Shown one piece after another: positions 45,925 to 59,108 of a stretch of 64,000 nucleotides of DNA. The translations under genes were made by a program, and so were the position numbers. Every line of letters begins with the position of its first letter. Position 1 is the stretch's first letter. This stretch comes from Davidsoniella eucalypti (lineage: Eukaryota; Ascomycota; Sordariomycetes; Microascales; Ceratocystidaceae): assembly GCA_004009845.1 (NCBI GenBank), contig RMBW01000081.1:78267-142266 (forward strand), read 5' to 3'. The notes beneath the pieces are model-generated. The model had not been told where the DNA came from. It ran no database searches and worked only from the letters and a program-made list of their open reading frames with translations.

Positions 45925-48875
45925 GTTTTTCTTGTTATACTCGATATATACCATACCACATCATCACACATCCCAGAAGCTCATGGTTGAGCCCCTGGAT
46001 CGTCTTATCACAGCTGGAAGGCTGTGTATATGGGCCTATTTAAATAATACTGCATTGCTTCTTCTTGTCTATCCATCTTGATAGATGTATGGAAACTCAG
46101 GTGAGGAGTCTCCATAGCCAACGTTTCCAAAATCTAAACAACCAAATCAAATTAAAAAGCTGTCATTCGGTCAGAGACGCCCGAACATCAGCCGGGCTTT
46201 GGCTGAACCCTCAATGCGCCCTGTATTATTGATATGTATTCTCGTTGTACTTATAGCTATGAAACCTGTATTGATTCATTTTTATCCAGATCATAATAAT
46301 TGTGTTGGTTGTTTATGTCTTGTCAAACTATCACCTCTAGCAGGATTGGTTACATATCTACCAAGGCCTCAAAATTGAAACTAAAACTGTTCGATTGTTA
46401 CAGGTCCGTTCTCTCGCACGGTAACTCCTGACTAATAAACAGTCAAATTAGTTACTCTCGTCCCAGCACTGAAAGTCTTGTGATTGTCTGTCTGACGCTA
46501 TCATGTTCATTGGCCAATTTCCCTAATTCTCGAAGGTTCTGTGTCCAGATTCTTACAGGTCATATTGCCCCTCCAACAGTAGCAGCGATGGTCCTCGTTG
46601 TATGAGCTACTCTTACCCTTCTTCGCATTCCCCCACTCCTCATAGAACCAGCTAATATTAGATGTCTAAAAGGGCCTGGTCGCTCCGTTGACCCCCGTTT
46701 ATACTGGCCATCACTGGGCACTGATAGGGCAGAAATCAAAGACTATGTCTTTCCCAGTGTCCAGGTCGCCGGGTTCGCGCCTTTGCGAATGTATTTGCCT
46801 TTAAATGTTTCAAAAGGGTCTCTCTACTCTGGCCAGGAGAAACATACCATTGAATTTTGCATCTGGCTAGAACAACATGCATGATATTACTTGATCCGGA
46901 AACTCTCTACCTTGCGCCGATGTTTTCTATTCACGTTAGATTGTGTATGTGCTGAGCATTTAATCACACGTGGAATACTAGCGTAAATCACAATCCCAGG
47001 GCCTTGGTACATGGCGCTCGGTTGAACTTCTTGTCAGCCATCAATAGGCCGTTCAGTCACTATCGGCTGTCTAATGGCTATGATTGGTTGTTAAGATAAA
47101 ACCCTTCACTAGAGCTAATTTCCAGATACGATGGGAACGGGACTAGTAGTAAAGTCGGCCGACTAGCCAAATACATAGTTGCGTCATTGGCATCAAGAAT
47201 AGCATACGATAAGGTCATATACATGTAATGTAACATATTTACGTCCAGTTCTTTTCAACTTTTAGAGCTCCATTTCCATCTTGATAAAAATGATTTATAA
47301 AAAAAAAAACTTCCAGTTCTTTGGTCCCAGCAGGGCTCACACAAGATTTGATTTGCTTTACGGAACCAATGTCCGAATATCGGTGCTCACTTGATGAGCC
47401 TAGTTCTTGTCTTACTTATAGTACGGTTGAAAGGATGGCGATTGTCTTACTAAGTAGAACAGGCGAGATCCGAATAAACGCCCATCATCATTTTATCTAG
47501 AAAAAATGGAGGGAAGCTATTATTTTGATTGTTTTGGAGGCGTGAATCTAGCCATCGTCCTATTCGTACACTTCGACGAATTGGGCTGCCACCGCTTCCA
47601 AGACTTCTTTTCATGCCTGGTAGGATAAAGGCCCAAACCCATTCAAGCGGACCATTCATCGTCATTCTTGCGGTCTGGTTGTTTTCTGGTAAATAAAATG
47701 TGTTTGAGTGAGAAGTCAAAAACTGACCCCATGACTCTTTGGCGGTCTCTGACATCATACCTTGGAACCGATACCACTATTCTTTCGTTGTGTACCTAGT
47801 ACAAATATGATTCCCTACCTAGCTTGTAGTCAAAACAAGCGGTTTCCCTATGTGCACGATATAAACAGGGCCTCTCTCACCAGACATGGGCTAGATCTGT
47901 GAATGAAGAAGCTAATGCACGGTGAGCGGGCCAGCGTGCTGGTACTTATCCCACAGGTCAATGTACGATGTATTTTTCTACCAATGAGATTGATGAATTG
48001 TTGTTCAATTATGTGCAAAAGTACGAAAAACCATGTCTATACGTCCATTCTCTTGATCCATATCATCCCGGCTGAATCCCTTGAAGGTGCTAGAGCTCAT
48101 GCAGTTTACGGGACTGTATGTATCTGTATATCAGCGTACTCTTGGCCTGGTCTGTGTGGCTGTTGAAACCCTGGAAATCGGAATCGACGGCTCTGTTCGG
48201 TGAAGGTAGGGATTATCGAACCTCACGTTAGACAAGAAATTCTATAATCCTTGCCAGGTAAACTGAGGGGGCAACAAATTGAAGATCGTGATGCAAAGAA
48301 TGTTTAGGTACTAAAGAGGGGGTATCTAGATATCCAATTAGAGTATCACGAACGTAGCGAACTCTGAAATGACGTTGGAATATATTGAATCGTATTCTGT
48401 ATATATTTACTGTATTACTCATGTGGTTACACGCACAATGACAGTATGAGTAGTTGCTATTCAGCGCCGTAGTTTCCTTACGGGCCTACGATAGTTATAA
48501 GGGTTTTTTATTTGTTTTTTATTTGTTTTTTTTTCTATTCATTTAACATCGTTACCCCGCCTGAGATCCATCTCCATCAAGCCATCAATCATATCTAATT
48601 CTCGTCCTTGAATTCATCGTATTCTTCAGGTTATGCCTTAGCAGTTAAAATCGATTCCTTTTTCCACGTCCATTTTTGTACGTCCTGCATCTCCTTCTGC
48701 CAAATTTTGCTGTATTATGGCATCTAATATGTCATCTAATAGCCCGCTCCGATTTCAAGCGGTGAGGTGAGCCACAGCTCCCAAACAACCCTAGTCCTAC
48801 TCTAGTGTTGTTTTTACAGGCTTTACAATTATCGTAATGTTTTTTTAGCCGTCTCATTGGCCTTGTTTCGAGTGC

Positions 48876-49250
48876 ATGGGTTTCTCTGACCCCTGCTTAA
48901 TATTTGGCTTCTTTTTGTACATACTGGGTGCCACAGCAGCTCATCTGTGGCTTAATAACGACGACCTTCCTAGACATCGTCGTAATCCCCTTGCTTACAG
49001 TAAAGCAAGGTTCAAGGTTCTAACTGAACCACATCATCGCCACGAAATAACTGTATGTGTGTCCTATAGGGAGGTTATTGCATACCTACCAGCGTGTATC
49101 AGTGCTTTTCAGTGGCCTAAAGAAATTGTTGCTAGAGCGTTGAACGAGTTCAAGGTCTCGAGTAGCGCCTCTTGCCATTCCAACAATGGACGGCTAGGCC
49201 TGCCAACAACGCCAAGTCCGCTGTCTGATGAATGTCGATATCGCATCTAG
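48876..49250 (+). CDS. Possible hypothetical protein, 124 codons
   Basis: The longest plus-strand frame of the gene-poor region. The product starts with a hydrophobic segment (about 8-26, LIFGFFLYILGATAAHLWL) that could be a signal anchor and continues with a mixed, protein-like segment (ITVCVSYREVIAYLPACISA). No family is recognised. A good branch point and 3' splice site follow at about 49271-49301 (GCTAAC ... CAATAG), so it might be part of a spliced gene. Equally it may be chance. Confidence 0.2.
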   Translation: MGFSDPCLIFGFFLYILGATAAHLWLNNDDLPRHRRNPLAYSKARFKVLTEPHHRHEITVCVSYREVIAYLPACISAFQWPKEIVARALNEFKVSSSASCHSNNGRLGLPTTPSPLSDECRYRI

Positions 49251-49396
49251 TCCTCATTCTTGTCAAAATTAGCCTGCTAACCTCTGGAAATTTGCAATAG
49301 AAACCTGGCTCGATTCTTTATGGCCAACTATCGCAATATATCAATCACTCTTTGTGCTTGCGGTATTGGTAACAGCTCATTCATACTACCTATAGA

Positions 49397-49741
49397 ATGA
49401 ATATGTGGCCGTATAAATGTGCTTTCACTGCATGTCACCTCGGGGCGAATATTGATCAAGCTATCATTTTACAGGGAATAACTAATCATAGCCTTGAGTT
49501 GGTCATATCATTGAGTTGTGCCAATTGTCTCGACGTTGCCCGTGATCCTCAGCATCTGGCATTCTATATAAACGTACTAATGAAGAGAGATAACTGGTGC
49601 AGAGATGTAATTTTTTTGCATGTCGTTCCGTTACGAACGCACAGCGACGGATACAAGTCTCGAGGCATGACAATGCAGGCAGATGGCAAATTCGTTAACT
49701 TCCGGTCGCTTACAGAATTCGAGCTTAAGCACTTATGTTAG
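49397..49741 (+). CDS. Possible hypothetical protein, 114 codons
   Basis: A second plus-strand frame 146 bp downstream of the preceding one. The product is rich in Cys and His early on (MWPYKCAFTACHLG) and has no recognisable domain. Could be a separate exon, a relict or chance. Confidence 0.15.
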   Translation: MNMWPYKCAFTACHLGANIDQAIILQGITNHSLELVISLSCANCLDVARDPQHLAFYINVLMKRDNWCRDVIFLHVVPLRTHSDGYKSRGMTMQADGKFVNFRSLTEFELKHLC

Positions 49742-50620
49742 GGGTTTACTGTTCGGTCAGGTAGGAATCTTTCCATCCCCCTTCAAAAAAAGTTGACTAG
49801 TGTAAAGTTATAGTTACAAATAAACGAAGAGCGATATGAAAGTAGTATGACGATCGAAAACGGGCTTGGATGTATAGCCCAGCTGCCTATACACTGCTTG
49901 AGGATAGCCATGCCAAACCCATAAGATCATAATGTCTAACGCTTCTCTAATTGGCACCTAGGCAATGGCTACGCTATATCTTAAAAGAATACACCCCAGC
50001 TAAGGAACTAGCTTGTCGGATAAATCCACTACAATACCTAAACTTGTAGTATTAGCCAACCACTTTGCATACGACTACGCAACAACGCAGCAGAGCTCGC
50101 CTCAGCACCACTACCAAAGGAGTCACGTAGCAGTATTCTCAGGCAGGCGGAAATTTACTGTACCGCTCATTATAGCTACCACAGTCACTAAATTCACGAA
50201 AACATCAACATATTGGTAGGTTCCATTCCCAATGGACCTAGTTTTGTGTAGTGGAAATAGAAGCCAATAGCTTATACCTGTCAAATATGTCTTTGAACGC
50301 AAAGACAACACATTATCGATATATGTCTAGAGTAGGGGATATAGTTGCTAAATAGCATAGATACGGTCGTCTTCCTGGCAGATTCCTCGCTCATCCAACA
50401 ACCTTGTTGCTCTATCATCAACGAAGTCAGCCGATATATAACCGATATATAAAATAGAGCTTGAGATAGATGGGCTCACGATCTTGAGACTATTAATCCT
50501 ATGTCTAGTATGTATTATAAGGCATTACCTTGCTGAATGGTAATGGCTAGCCACTGAATGGTAACAAATCAGCTACAAGACAGGGACTAGGCTAGCGGGT
50601 CACTATGCAAGCTCAATGCA

Positions 50621-50643
50621 CGCTCGCTCGCTCGCTCGCTCGC
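50621..50643. repeat. CGCT tetranucleotide microsatellite
   Basis: Five tandem CGCT units followed by CGCC. It is a G+C-rich island in otherwise AT-rich DNA. Confidence 0.85.
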
Positions 50644-53600
50644 CCCAAATTCCCAAATAGCCTAAGCAATCCCTAGATGGATATCCAACAGTTTCAAGCT
50701 CCCTGGCAGTCAGGTACTAATCTATAATCTCGTTATACAGATAGATTGACGAAGAATCTAAACATTATACTACATAGATATTGCACCACACAAAGTCTAT
50801 CTAACGCAGCTGGTCTAGCGTCACATAAAGTAAGTAGTCAACACATATAGTACTATACAAGGACATATCATTTTGTACATAAAGTATAACTACAAGTCAG
50901 ACAATACTACTAATATTACTTGTTTGGTAATTGTCTGTCTACAAAACAGGTGCTAATGCGGCGCAGCATTTAGGTGGCTGCCATCTTGCTTTTAACATAT
51001 ATTGTGGCTCCCAGCTGGCACATACTCGCTTATAGATCAAAGTTGTTCTCACCAGTACTAACACCATAATTTGCTTTAGTTGTAGGCCGTGCAAAATGTT
51101 TCTGTGACATGTGCTACATGAACGCCTGTCGCCTTCCCGAATTTTCTGATACTAGACAGTTCAGTCAGTACATGTAACTAGGCTATCCACCTTTTTCAAG
51201 CCGAGCCATGATCGGATAAAAAGCTCAGCGTTCTCTTCGGAAGCCTTATTTCGTTTTAACCTGGGATAGATGCTTTATACGTTCTTTTTTGGCCTCTTCC
51301 AGTCAGCCTTGATTCACGTCGCTCGCTGATCGGCTTCCTTTTCATCTTGGCTAATTCAGCCTATGCGATACGTTACAGCAGCACGGCACATGGAGGTACG
51401 AATCTCACATCTCAACACACCCTCATTTACCTACACCAATAGCTGTGTAGATTGGAGAACTTGGTAATCTTGAGTCAAAAAAGAAAAATTGTCGAATTGA
51501 CAGATGGACAGGTTTACCCCCATGAAAAAGTAATCTGATTTGACTATTAGTATTTCCCGCTTTCACACCTTTTGCTATTGGCCCACCTAACGGGTCTCCA
51601 TTCCAGATGAAGATGCACGTATAGTATTACATGATGTATATTCATGTATCATACCTACGCACAGTTGTCCATTCCACCCGCAGAGCTTACCTAACTGCAT
51701 TTGCCATCCTATAGACCCCTCCCTCTTCCTCTGACAGGGCTAGATGGCCAGACAGAAGCAAAGTTACCTACTACATTATCCCGCGATTGAGCTATTCTCG
51801 AGAAATATAAGCCCTTCTTTTGACCACGGTTATGTTTTTTTCTCAAACATATTGTTCGTCGCATGCCAGACTTCAAACCTTGCTATGCTATTCCATAGAC
51901 TTGCTGACAGATTATATTCGCAGATGTATACGATATGTTATCTCACGTAAGATATTGGAAATTTGCCACTTGATCATAGTCTAGCATGACATGATCAAGG
52001 TGTTCAATTAAATCCATAAACTTACCGTCGAGGTTTGCGGCGAAGATCGGTCTGTCGTGTATGTTATTAGCCATATAATAGACATAATAGACCTTGTACA
52101 TGCCGAGACATCTATATAACTCAAAAAGTTGTAGTACATGTTGTTATAAGTAGGGTTTGTATCTGCAGTAGCACTATAACCTCCCTCTGTCCACTTTCTG
52201 CCTGGCGAGGCCAGGGTGTGTGCACTATATCGGTATTCTCGCACGCCCATAGCATAACACCCACACCAATTGTACGATGAGGGTTCACCACAGCCTATCC
52301 TGTACGTACATATAGCATTGCTGAATCCATGATAGATGCATGCATCTGACGTAGGTCGCGATATTGACACAAGCACAAGTGCAGTCTTTTACAGTCCCAA
52401 TAGCTTACCCAGTCCAGGCCCAGTCTTTCCGGGCTGTAGGACAATACAACTGCATTGGTCAGGCTCTATCTCAACATTACAGGTCTTGTCCATTCATTAC
52501 ACGCCTTCAGTCTCGGAGGGCACCCACAGCGTTCGGCTCTCCTTTGAATGCCCAACCAAAATGAGGTCATAAGCCTTGTTCCTGCGGTCAGTTTTCCACT
52601 TACACACTTAAAGATCCACGCCAACTCGTTATCCACACATCTTGAGAGGATAATGTATCATAGACTTCGATCATATGCTTCCCATCACCTACTCTGGCAG
52701 GCAGTCATGTAGATTCCCATTCCGTATGATAATATCCCCCGCTCGCCCTCTTCCCACCTATTCCTACCTGCAGGTATCTCAACCTTTTCTTGTCTTTCTA
52801 CTTTGCCTCCACACCACACATATATCTTGTCCACGTTATCCTTTTTTCTTGAACATCCCGTGGTCCTCTCTTGGTTTAGGCATCGCCAGTCATCCGAGAA
52901 CACGGGGGAAAAATCACACTATTATAAGTCTTGTTATCACAAGCCTTCATTGTGGTACCCCAATCTCACGGTCCGGCTCTAGTCTTTGATACATATTTTT
53001 AAGACATCATTTCGTTGCTTGTTTTGTGTTTTGCGTTTACATTTGAATACTTTACTTCATCCCGAAAAAACAGCCAAGTTCGACGGATATCAACTTTGTC
53101 CAACCAGGTACATCCCCGTCTGGTAACATTGTTGACATATTATCCGGGTAACCCTGGGTATCAATTTTGCTTCGACGTGGCGTCGAAGTTCTCGCAACAA
53201 GACCCTTCTTGAGTTTGAGGCAGTAAATCAGGTTGTCTACAGAAGTGTCTCTCATTTGCCCACTAGTTGCAAAGCACATTTCGTCGGGTACCGCCACCCA
53301 CCCCCCCCCCTCCCTTCTTCGTGCCGTATCTTATACACACACCACATCTACCACAAAGATATTTCCAAGAGGCCAACCGACGATACTATATTCTCAAGCT
53401 AGAAACAACACTACTGCGTTGTAATAACGCAGCGACTTCAGACGCTATTACAGCCAGTCGTTCCGCGCTGCGCACTAGAAAAGTTCTCCTTTCCTTTACA
53501 AGACTAGCAACTAGGCAAGAGAGCCCGTTCTTTTGGGAACTCTCCACCTACCAGACTTGTAGACGGTGCTAGCCAGGTCTCGCCCAGTTTACATCCTCTA

Positions 53601-55553
53601 CCCTTTGCACTAACGACCAAACTACGTAGTTTGGCCGGGTCTACCTAAAATCAAAAGACTCCGTCCGTTTCGTGGTGCGGTCTCTAGTGCCATCCCCCGA
53701 CGACTATACGGAACTATATCAGTCTGGGCCCGATTTGGCACTCCTGACGTTTCTTTTTTTTTTCTCTTTATCTTCAGTCCTTTTTTTCTTGCTTTAATAT
53801 TCGCTGTTCCTGCACGAATTTGTTGTCCTCTGCCGCTTGCGCAAAGTCCTTTCTCTGGCCTATTGCCCCTTGTTCTCATACTGTTTTTGCTGCATATCGA
53901 GCCAGGATATTCCCAGTTGCAAAAACTATCATCGCCAACTAGTCGATTGGTGTTCTTCATCAACTATTGTCACTTAAACCCCAAATAAGGATTGTCTGGC
54001 CAAACTCCACACGCTCCATGCCCATCCAGTCCAGCCTAGCGAGGTATCCCTTTCTGCTCAGTTCCAAAAGAGAATGAAAGTGGACAGCCGTCTTCCATCT
54101 GTATTCTGTCAGCCGTCCACCAAGCCCTACCATCTCTCTGCTCTGGGCAGTGTCTCAGTCTGTAGTCGGCATTCGTCTGATCACCTTCCTTGTGATACTA
54201 CTTGTTTGTAGTGCTAGGTTTTTTAAGATTGCCCACACGAACAAGCTGTTCTTTGGAGTGTGCATATATATTGCAAATAAAGTGGCACTAAGTCTATGCT
54301 GCTGCTTCCTATTCTCATCGGGTACATACGTCCCCCTACACATCGCATTCTGTGGCATATACATAGCATTAGGTTTCATATTTGGGTTTTTGTTCTCATA
54401 ATATCCCCAGAGACAGGTCTACATAAAACTATCATACTGTCTTGACGTTGTTCTACCAGTTTTCTACCAGTTTTCTGCGGCCATACCACCCGACCAGTCA
54501 CATTTCTGGGGGCAATTCACACACACTGAAGAGTGCTGTCCATACTACCGGTGTACCAGGCCGTTCCTTGTTCAGGCAAGCACCCCGACGAGGTCCATAT
54601 CGTGCCCCTCCTTACTCTTGAGGAACCCCTCCTTCTCTTCATCCCTCTCTTTCTCTCTCTCTCTTTCTTTGACTCGCACAGCTGTGTACTTTACTTTTAG
54701 TCAATCTCAGAAGTTTGGTCCGTCTAGCTCTAAAGCTCTAATCCAGCACGGCCATCAGCCATACCTGATTGTGCATTGCCCCTCCAAAGTCTTATGTCTA
54801 GTCCATCCGTCTAACTTTTTTTCTGTCTCTGTCTCTACTTTTCCATCTCTTTTTCCCTTCTTCTATCTCTTGCTTGTCACATACTCATTGCCAGTTTCTC
54901 TTTTTGCAGGGTCTTCTATTGTATAACGTTTCTTTTACTACATTCATATTTTGTTCAAGTAATCACCGGCTTATCAGATATATAGAGCATCTTGATTCGC
55001 TATATCTCAAAAGCATACAGTTGATCAAGTTACTGGAGCTACTTACATACTCCATCCCCACCACTCACCTACATACTTCTACACGAGACCCCTTTCACGG
55101 TCTCGTACCGCTACTAGCAGTCAAGGCCGCTCTCACCAACCGTACATAATTCTGCGGCCCAAAGGCGTAGTTATCTCGCGTGCTACCTGCTGCAGCAACG
55201 TTCTCCGCCTTTCAACGCTCAACCAATCATCCACATAACGCTGTATCTGCGTGCCATTAGGCTTTTTCATGGTCAGCCACTGCATCTTGCTCAGATCCTA
55301 CATCACAAGTGGCTATAGTCCGTAATTAGTACTATTTTGTACTATTCTCGGCCCAAACCTTGATTCATAGCCTCAACAGCACAACCAATCTGACTCGCTT
55401 AGCGGTCCTTCCTCTGCATTCCACACGTCCCGTGGGTCTTGCGGCTTTGGAGTAACTCGTCAAGAGATCACGATCCAATCGTCCAACAGAAGCATCCCCC
55501 AAGCGAGCCCCTCCTAGCACTTTTGTGAAACATCCCCATCCCCCACGACCACA

Positions 55554-56705
55554 ATGTCCAACCCCAATCAGCGGAGACGCTACGATCATCCCCAGGCTGG
55601 CCCTAGTAATCAACGGCAACCGTATAACGACCCTCCCCGCGATATGACAGCAGACCGGACACAAGGCAACCATATTACCGTTCGCGATTCGCGGCCTGAC
55701 AATTATCCCGGTTACCCTAGCACCCAATCTGCTTCGCAGCAGTTTGTCGCTTATCCATCATATGACCCGACCCGACAGCAATACGGCAACAACATGATGT
55801 ATGCTGGGTACCAGGCTTCGCAGCCATCACCCTATTCATACCGTGATATGACGCCCATGATTCAAGGTCAAAACTATTTCCAACAGTCCGAGCCGGCTTC
55901 TGTTGCCTCTACTGTTGATTCTCCAGTTTATCAAGCACCACTAACCCAATACCCGCATCAGCAATTAGCTGCTATGACAATCGCTGGTCAGCATGTTTCT
56001 AGAGAAGGGGAAGCCCCTACCACAGCGGCTCCTCCTCAATCCACCGGCCCCTCGGCACTTCCTGATCACGAGTATGAGGCTCGTATGGAGGCTTTCCGGT
56101 CTAAGGCAAGGTCTGCCTATGGCTCTATTCAATCTATGGATTTCTCTACAGCACTAAGTTGGGTACTAGAGCTATCCAACTGGGTCAAGACGAATACTGT
56201 TGAAATGGGTATGTATTTTTGATATTTTTGGGTTTTTTTTTCTACACAATACATGTGTTACTTATTCTAACGCAAGTAAATAGGCTTCCACCTCGATGAT
56301 GAAGGCAAACGTGAAGGCCGTCTTCAACTATGGCGTGACTTCAACCATTGCTGGCTCTCTCTCATTCAACTAAATACTGATGTTTTGAATGGTGAATGTG
56401 AGCCAGGAAAATACCCATGTCTTACCAACAGCCAAATTCAAGCAAGTGGTAACGCAATTGTCGATCTATGCAATAGCGTAGAACCTCATGGCTTGGTTGA
56501 TTATGAGTATGGTGTTTGGGAAGATCAGCTCATTGGAGGTAAGATTTAAACCATTACGCCACTCTTTCAAACCCATAACTACGTATAATTTCGTGTACAG
56601 CCACAAAGATAACAGGAAAGACAAAAAGAGATACAGGAAGCTAACTTTCGTTCATTTACAGCCATTGAAGCAACCATCAATGCAATGGAACCGGTCAACA
56701 ACTAA
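55554..56705 (+). CDS. Conserved fungal protein of unknown function
   Basis: Three exons: 55554-56208, 56284-56538, 56662-56705; 317 aa. Residues 1-165 are low-complexity, rich in Gln, Pro, Tyr, Ser and Asn, and probably disordered. The C-terminal 150 residues look like a folded helical domain: YEARMEAFRSKARSAYGSIQ, ALSWVLELSNWV, then GRLQLWRDFNHCWLSLIQL, and a WEDQLI helix. The LQLW-DFN-CWL pattern resembles a domain I have seen in uncharacterised proteins of filamentous ascomycetes, where the N-terminus is likewise disordered. No catalytic motif is visible. The first splice joins ATG-G to GC-TTC and keeps the frame into the conserved domain. Preceded by an unusually long pyrimidine-rich region, often seen upstream of fungal regulatory genes. 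Function unknown. Confidence 0.8.
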
Positions 56706-59108
56706 ACTGAAGGTCGTTTTACAAACTACTTTCTCGTCTATTCGTGTAGGAATAAACGATAGTTTGCTTCTATATTCTAGATTATCATATATAATGATAT
56801 TTTGGCCAGTGTTTCTCAGTTACCACACACTCAACTGCGCTGGTTTACAGTTGTCATGTCGCTATATATTGCGCTGTAGAAACTCATGTTTACCCATGTT
56901 GTCCCTATGCCCGGCTAAGACTGCCTCTACCAGATCAGTCATGAATGGTTTGAACGTCATTCATCGATAACTGTTCGTGTTTAGTTTCGTTGTCACGGGA
57001 GGTTCCTGATAGTCCCCCTATATATCGATGTTACTGCCTAACACTAGAAGAGAAGTCACGCCAAAAGAGGGCAAGAAAGGTATCAAATACCATATTTGTT
57101 TCTCAGTTATGTTTTCACGAGACATAATATTGGTAGCCCAGCTTGCGGGATGCATTAACACCCTGCATATTAGCTAGTGATGGTGGACTGTGAATAGTAG
57201 CACAACCAGAAAAAGGGAAAATAAAAAAGGAAGCATATCTTAAAGTACGGCATGCGCGTCACTTATATTGTCTCAAAAGGCATTATATGTAATTTGATAT
57301 TGTACAGTACGATAGCGACATGGGTGTAGGGCCTTCAACTCCATATAACCTATTCAAAACATGACTTTGAATTTAGTGTTTTGCGGTAGTGTTTATACAC
57401 GGTACGTCGAAGTAAACATGGTATCATCACATCCAGGAGACTGGTCTATGGGTTTTTAATTTTTAAACTTTCCGTTGTAGCACAGATCGGCCTTTTTCGG
57501 GGTGTTTTTTTTTTCTTAATTTATCATTAAACATCCCAAGTTTAAGTAACTTTCGGCACTTGGGATCATTTGTTGGTGATAGAACCCAAGCTATTGCTAC
57601 CTTGACTTAACCTTGACTTATCTGATGTTTTGAGGGTTGGCCGATGGTACGGCTGGTGGTACATTGTGACTTTGCCCTGCGTGTGTACATGTATGCTTTT
57701 AGGTTGATATACTACATCACATATGTACAACATACTTTTTGTCCGTTTTGAAGGTCGGTTACTCCAATCTAGCAAGGCCCACGGGGGGCGTGCGTGGAGG
57801 TCGGTCTTGGTTCAACTAATCGGTCTTTCGATAGAGCAAAAAGGACGACGAACAATTTACTCTTTGTACAGAGCATATCCAGGCGAAATAAACCCTTTTT
57901 ACACTTTGCTGACTTTGGAAGTCTTCAACATCACGGTCCGTATATGGAAAACCCCACACTGAGAGATCCTTCATTTATTTTCTTGGTTTTTCCCTTCTCT
58001 ATATACTTTCTCGTCTCAATGTCACAGGAAAATCCAGATATTCAACTCTAAAACGGCTATTCCCTTCCTTCTTCTTTTCCGATCTCAACCCGGAGAATTT
58101 CACTGCCTCAGTTATCAGTTACAACTGTAATAAGTAAGCAAAGAGTGTCCAAGCGGGGGACGAAAAGGCTCGACGAATTGAGGGGGTTCTGGGCCTCCGT
58201 AGGACGGGTTATAAATACGCATTTGCGCATTTACAGGCATCATTAAGCCCTACATCAGGCCAGTAATTTGGCCTAACGAATGCACCTTTTAGGGGTGTTC
58301 TGGTACCTAATATAGGCTACCGGCTGCTAGAGACTTCTTCTCAGTTGCCTAAGCTAGCTCTAAAGAATAAATTTCTCAGAAGGAAGATTGGAGGGGTGAG
58401 TTTAAGATCACTATCCGAAGCACACAAATAAGTGCGTACGTCTGGCGAGTTTTGACGATACCACTAGGGTTATTCACATCCCTGTATTTATAGTAAACCC
58501 TACACTTTAACAAACTATACTAACCCTGTTGCTATAACATCTCGATCTAACATGACGACGTACATTCAGTTAGCTATTTGTAACCAACTACTTGGTTATA
58601 ATGAAACTAACATAGCACGTATAAACGTACAACAGTAAGAAAAATGCTCTTTTGCATCACAACCACACCCGAATACTTCATTAGGATATCGTCTTATTTT
58701 GTGTCGCTTTAATATAAACCCCTTCAAGCCAAGATATTAACAACTTGCAAGCAAAAAACCCCCCGATTAGAGAGTCTGCGTTTTGACTTGTATATCTTTC
58801 AACTTGCGAGTCGTTGATATATATATTTTTTTCGGTAGCTAATGTACAAGGCTTATTCATAGTGCAAATGGCACTTCTTTAAGAGTATAGGTAGATAGAT
58901 AGTATGACACAGAGAACTAGTAGATATTATAACCGTCATAATTCGTTGAATGCATAAGAAAATAGATAGATAGAAGACAGTTGAGACGTTAAGTACTAAG
59001 GGTGATAGATGACACAATATGAGTCTAAAGAAGGGGAAAACAGCTGGTATGATAACTAAGGTATGGGAGGGGAAAGAGAAGAAAAAAGGGTCACGATTGT
59101 ATATGAAA
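56706..59108. other. Convergent 3' intergenic region
   Basis: 2.4 kb between the unknown gene and CNB1. Short frames such as 57566-57775 and 57723-57962 lack protein-like character. Contains a 10-bp tandem repeat CCTTGACTTA at about 57599-57620. Nothing else seen. Confidence 0.45.

Larger units (their letters stand above)
45925..55553. other. 9.6-kb gene-poor region
   Basis: No gene I can support. The first 7 kb is AT-rich (roughly 40 percent G+C by eye) and shows no transposase, reverse transcriptase, repeat arms or tRNA boxes. Open frames are short; two plus-strand ones at 48876-49250 and 49397-49741 are listed separately. A CGCT microsatellite lies near 50621. From about 52.6 kb to the next gene the plus strand is strikingly pyrimidine-rich, with many short TC runs, and probably represents a very long promoter/leader for the gene starting at 55554. 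A C10 tract lies at 53301-53310, and an 11-bp tandem duplication (TTCTACCAGTT) at about 54451-54472. Confidence 0.5.

Noticed and set aside
48210..48240. tRNA B-box-like ATCGAACC (reverse strand)
   Set aside because: Spacing and a matching A box or cloverleaf could not be found; no tRNA gene is called anywhere.
50621..50643. Short tandem repeat considered as a CRISPR-like array
   Set aside because: Plain CGCT microsatellite without spacers, in a eukaryotic genome.
53622..54926. Frames of 74-113 codons in the pyrimidine-rich region
   Set aside because: Low-complexity products (Ser/Leu/Phe-rich on plus, Lys/Arg/Glu-rich on minus), explained by pyrimidine bias.
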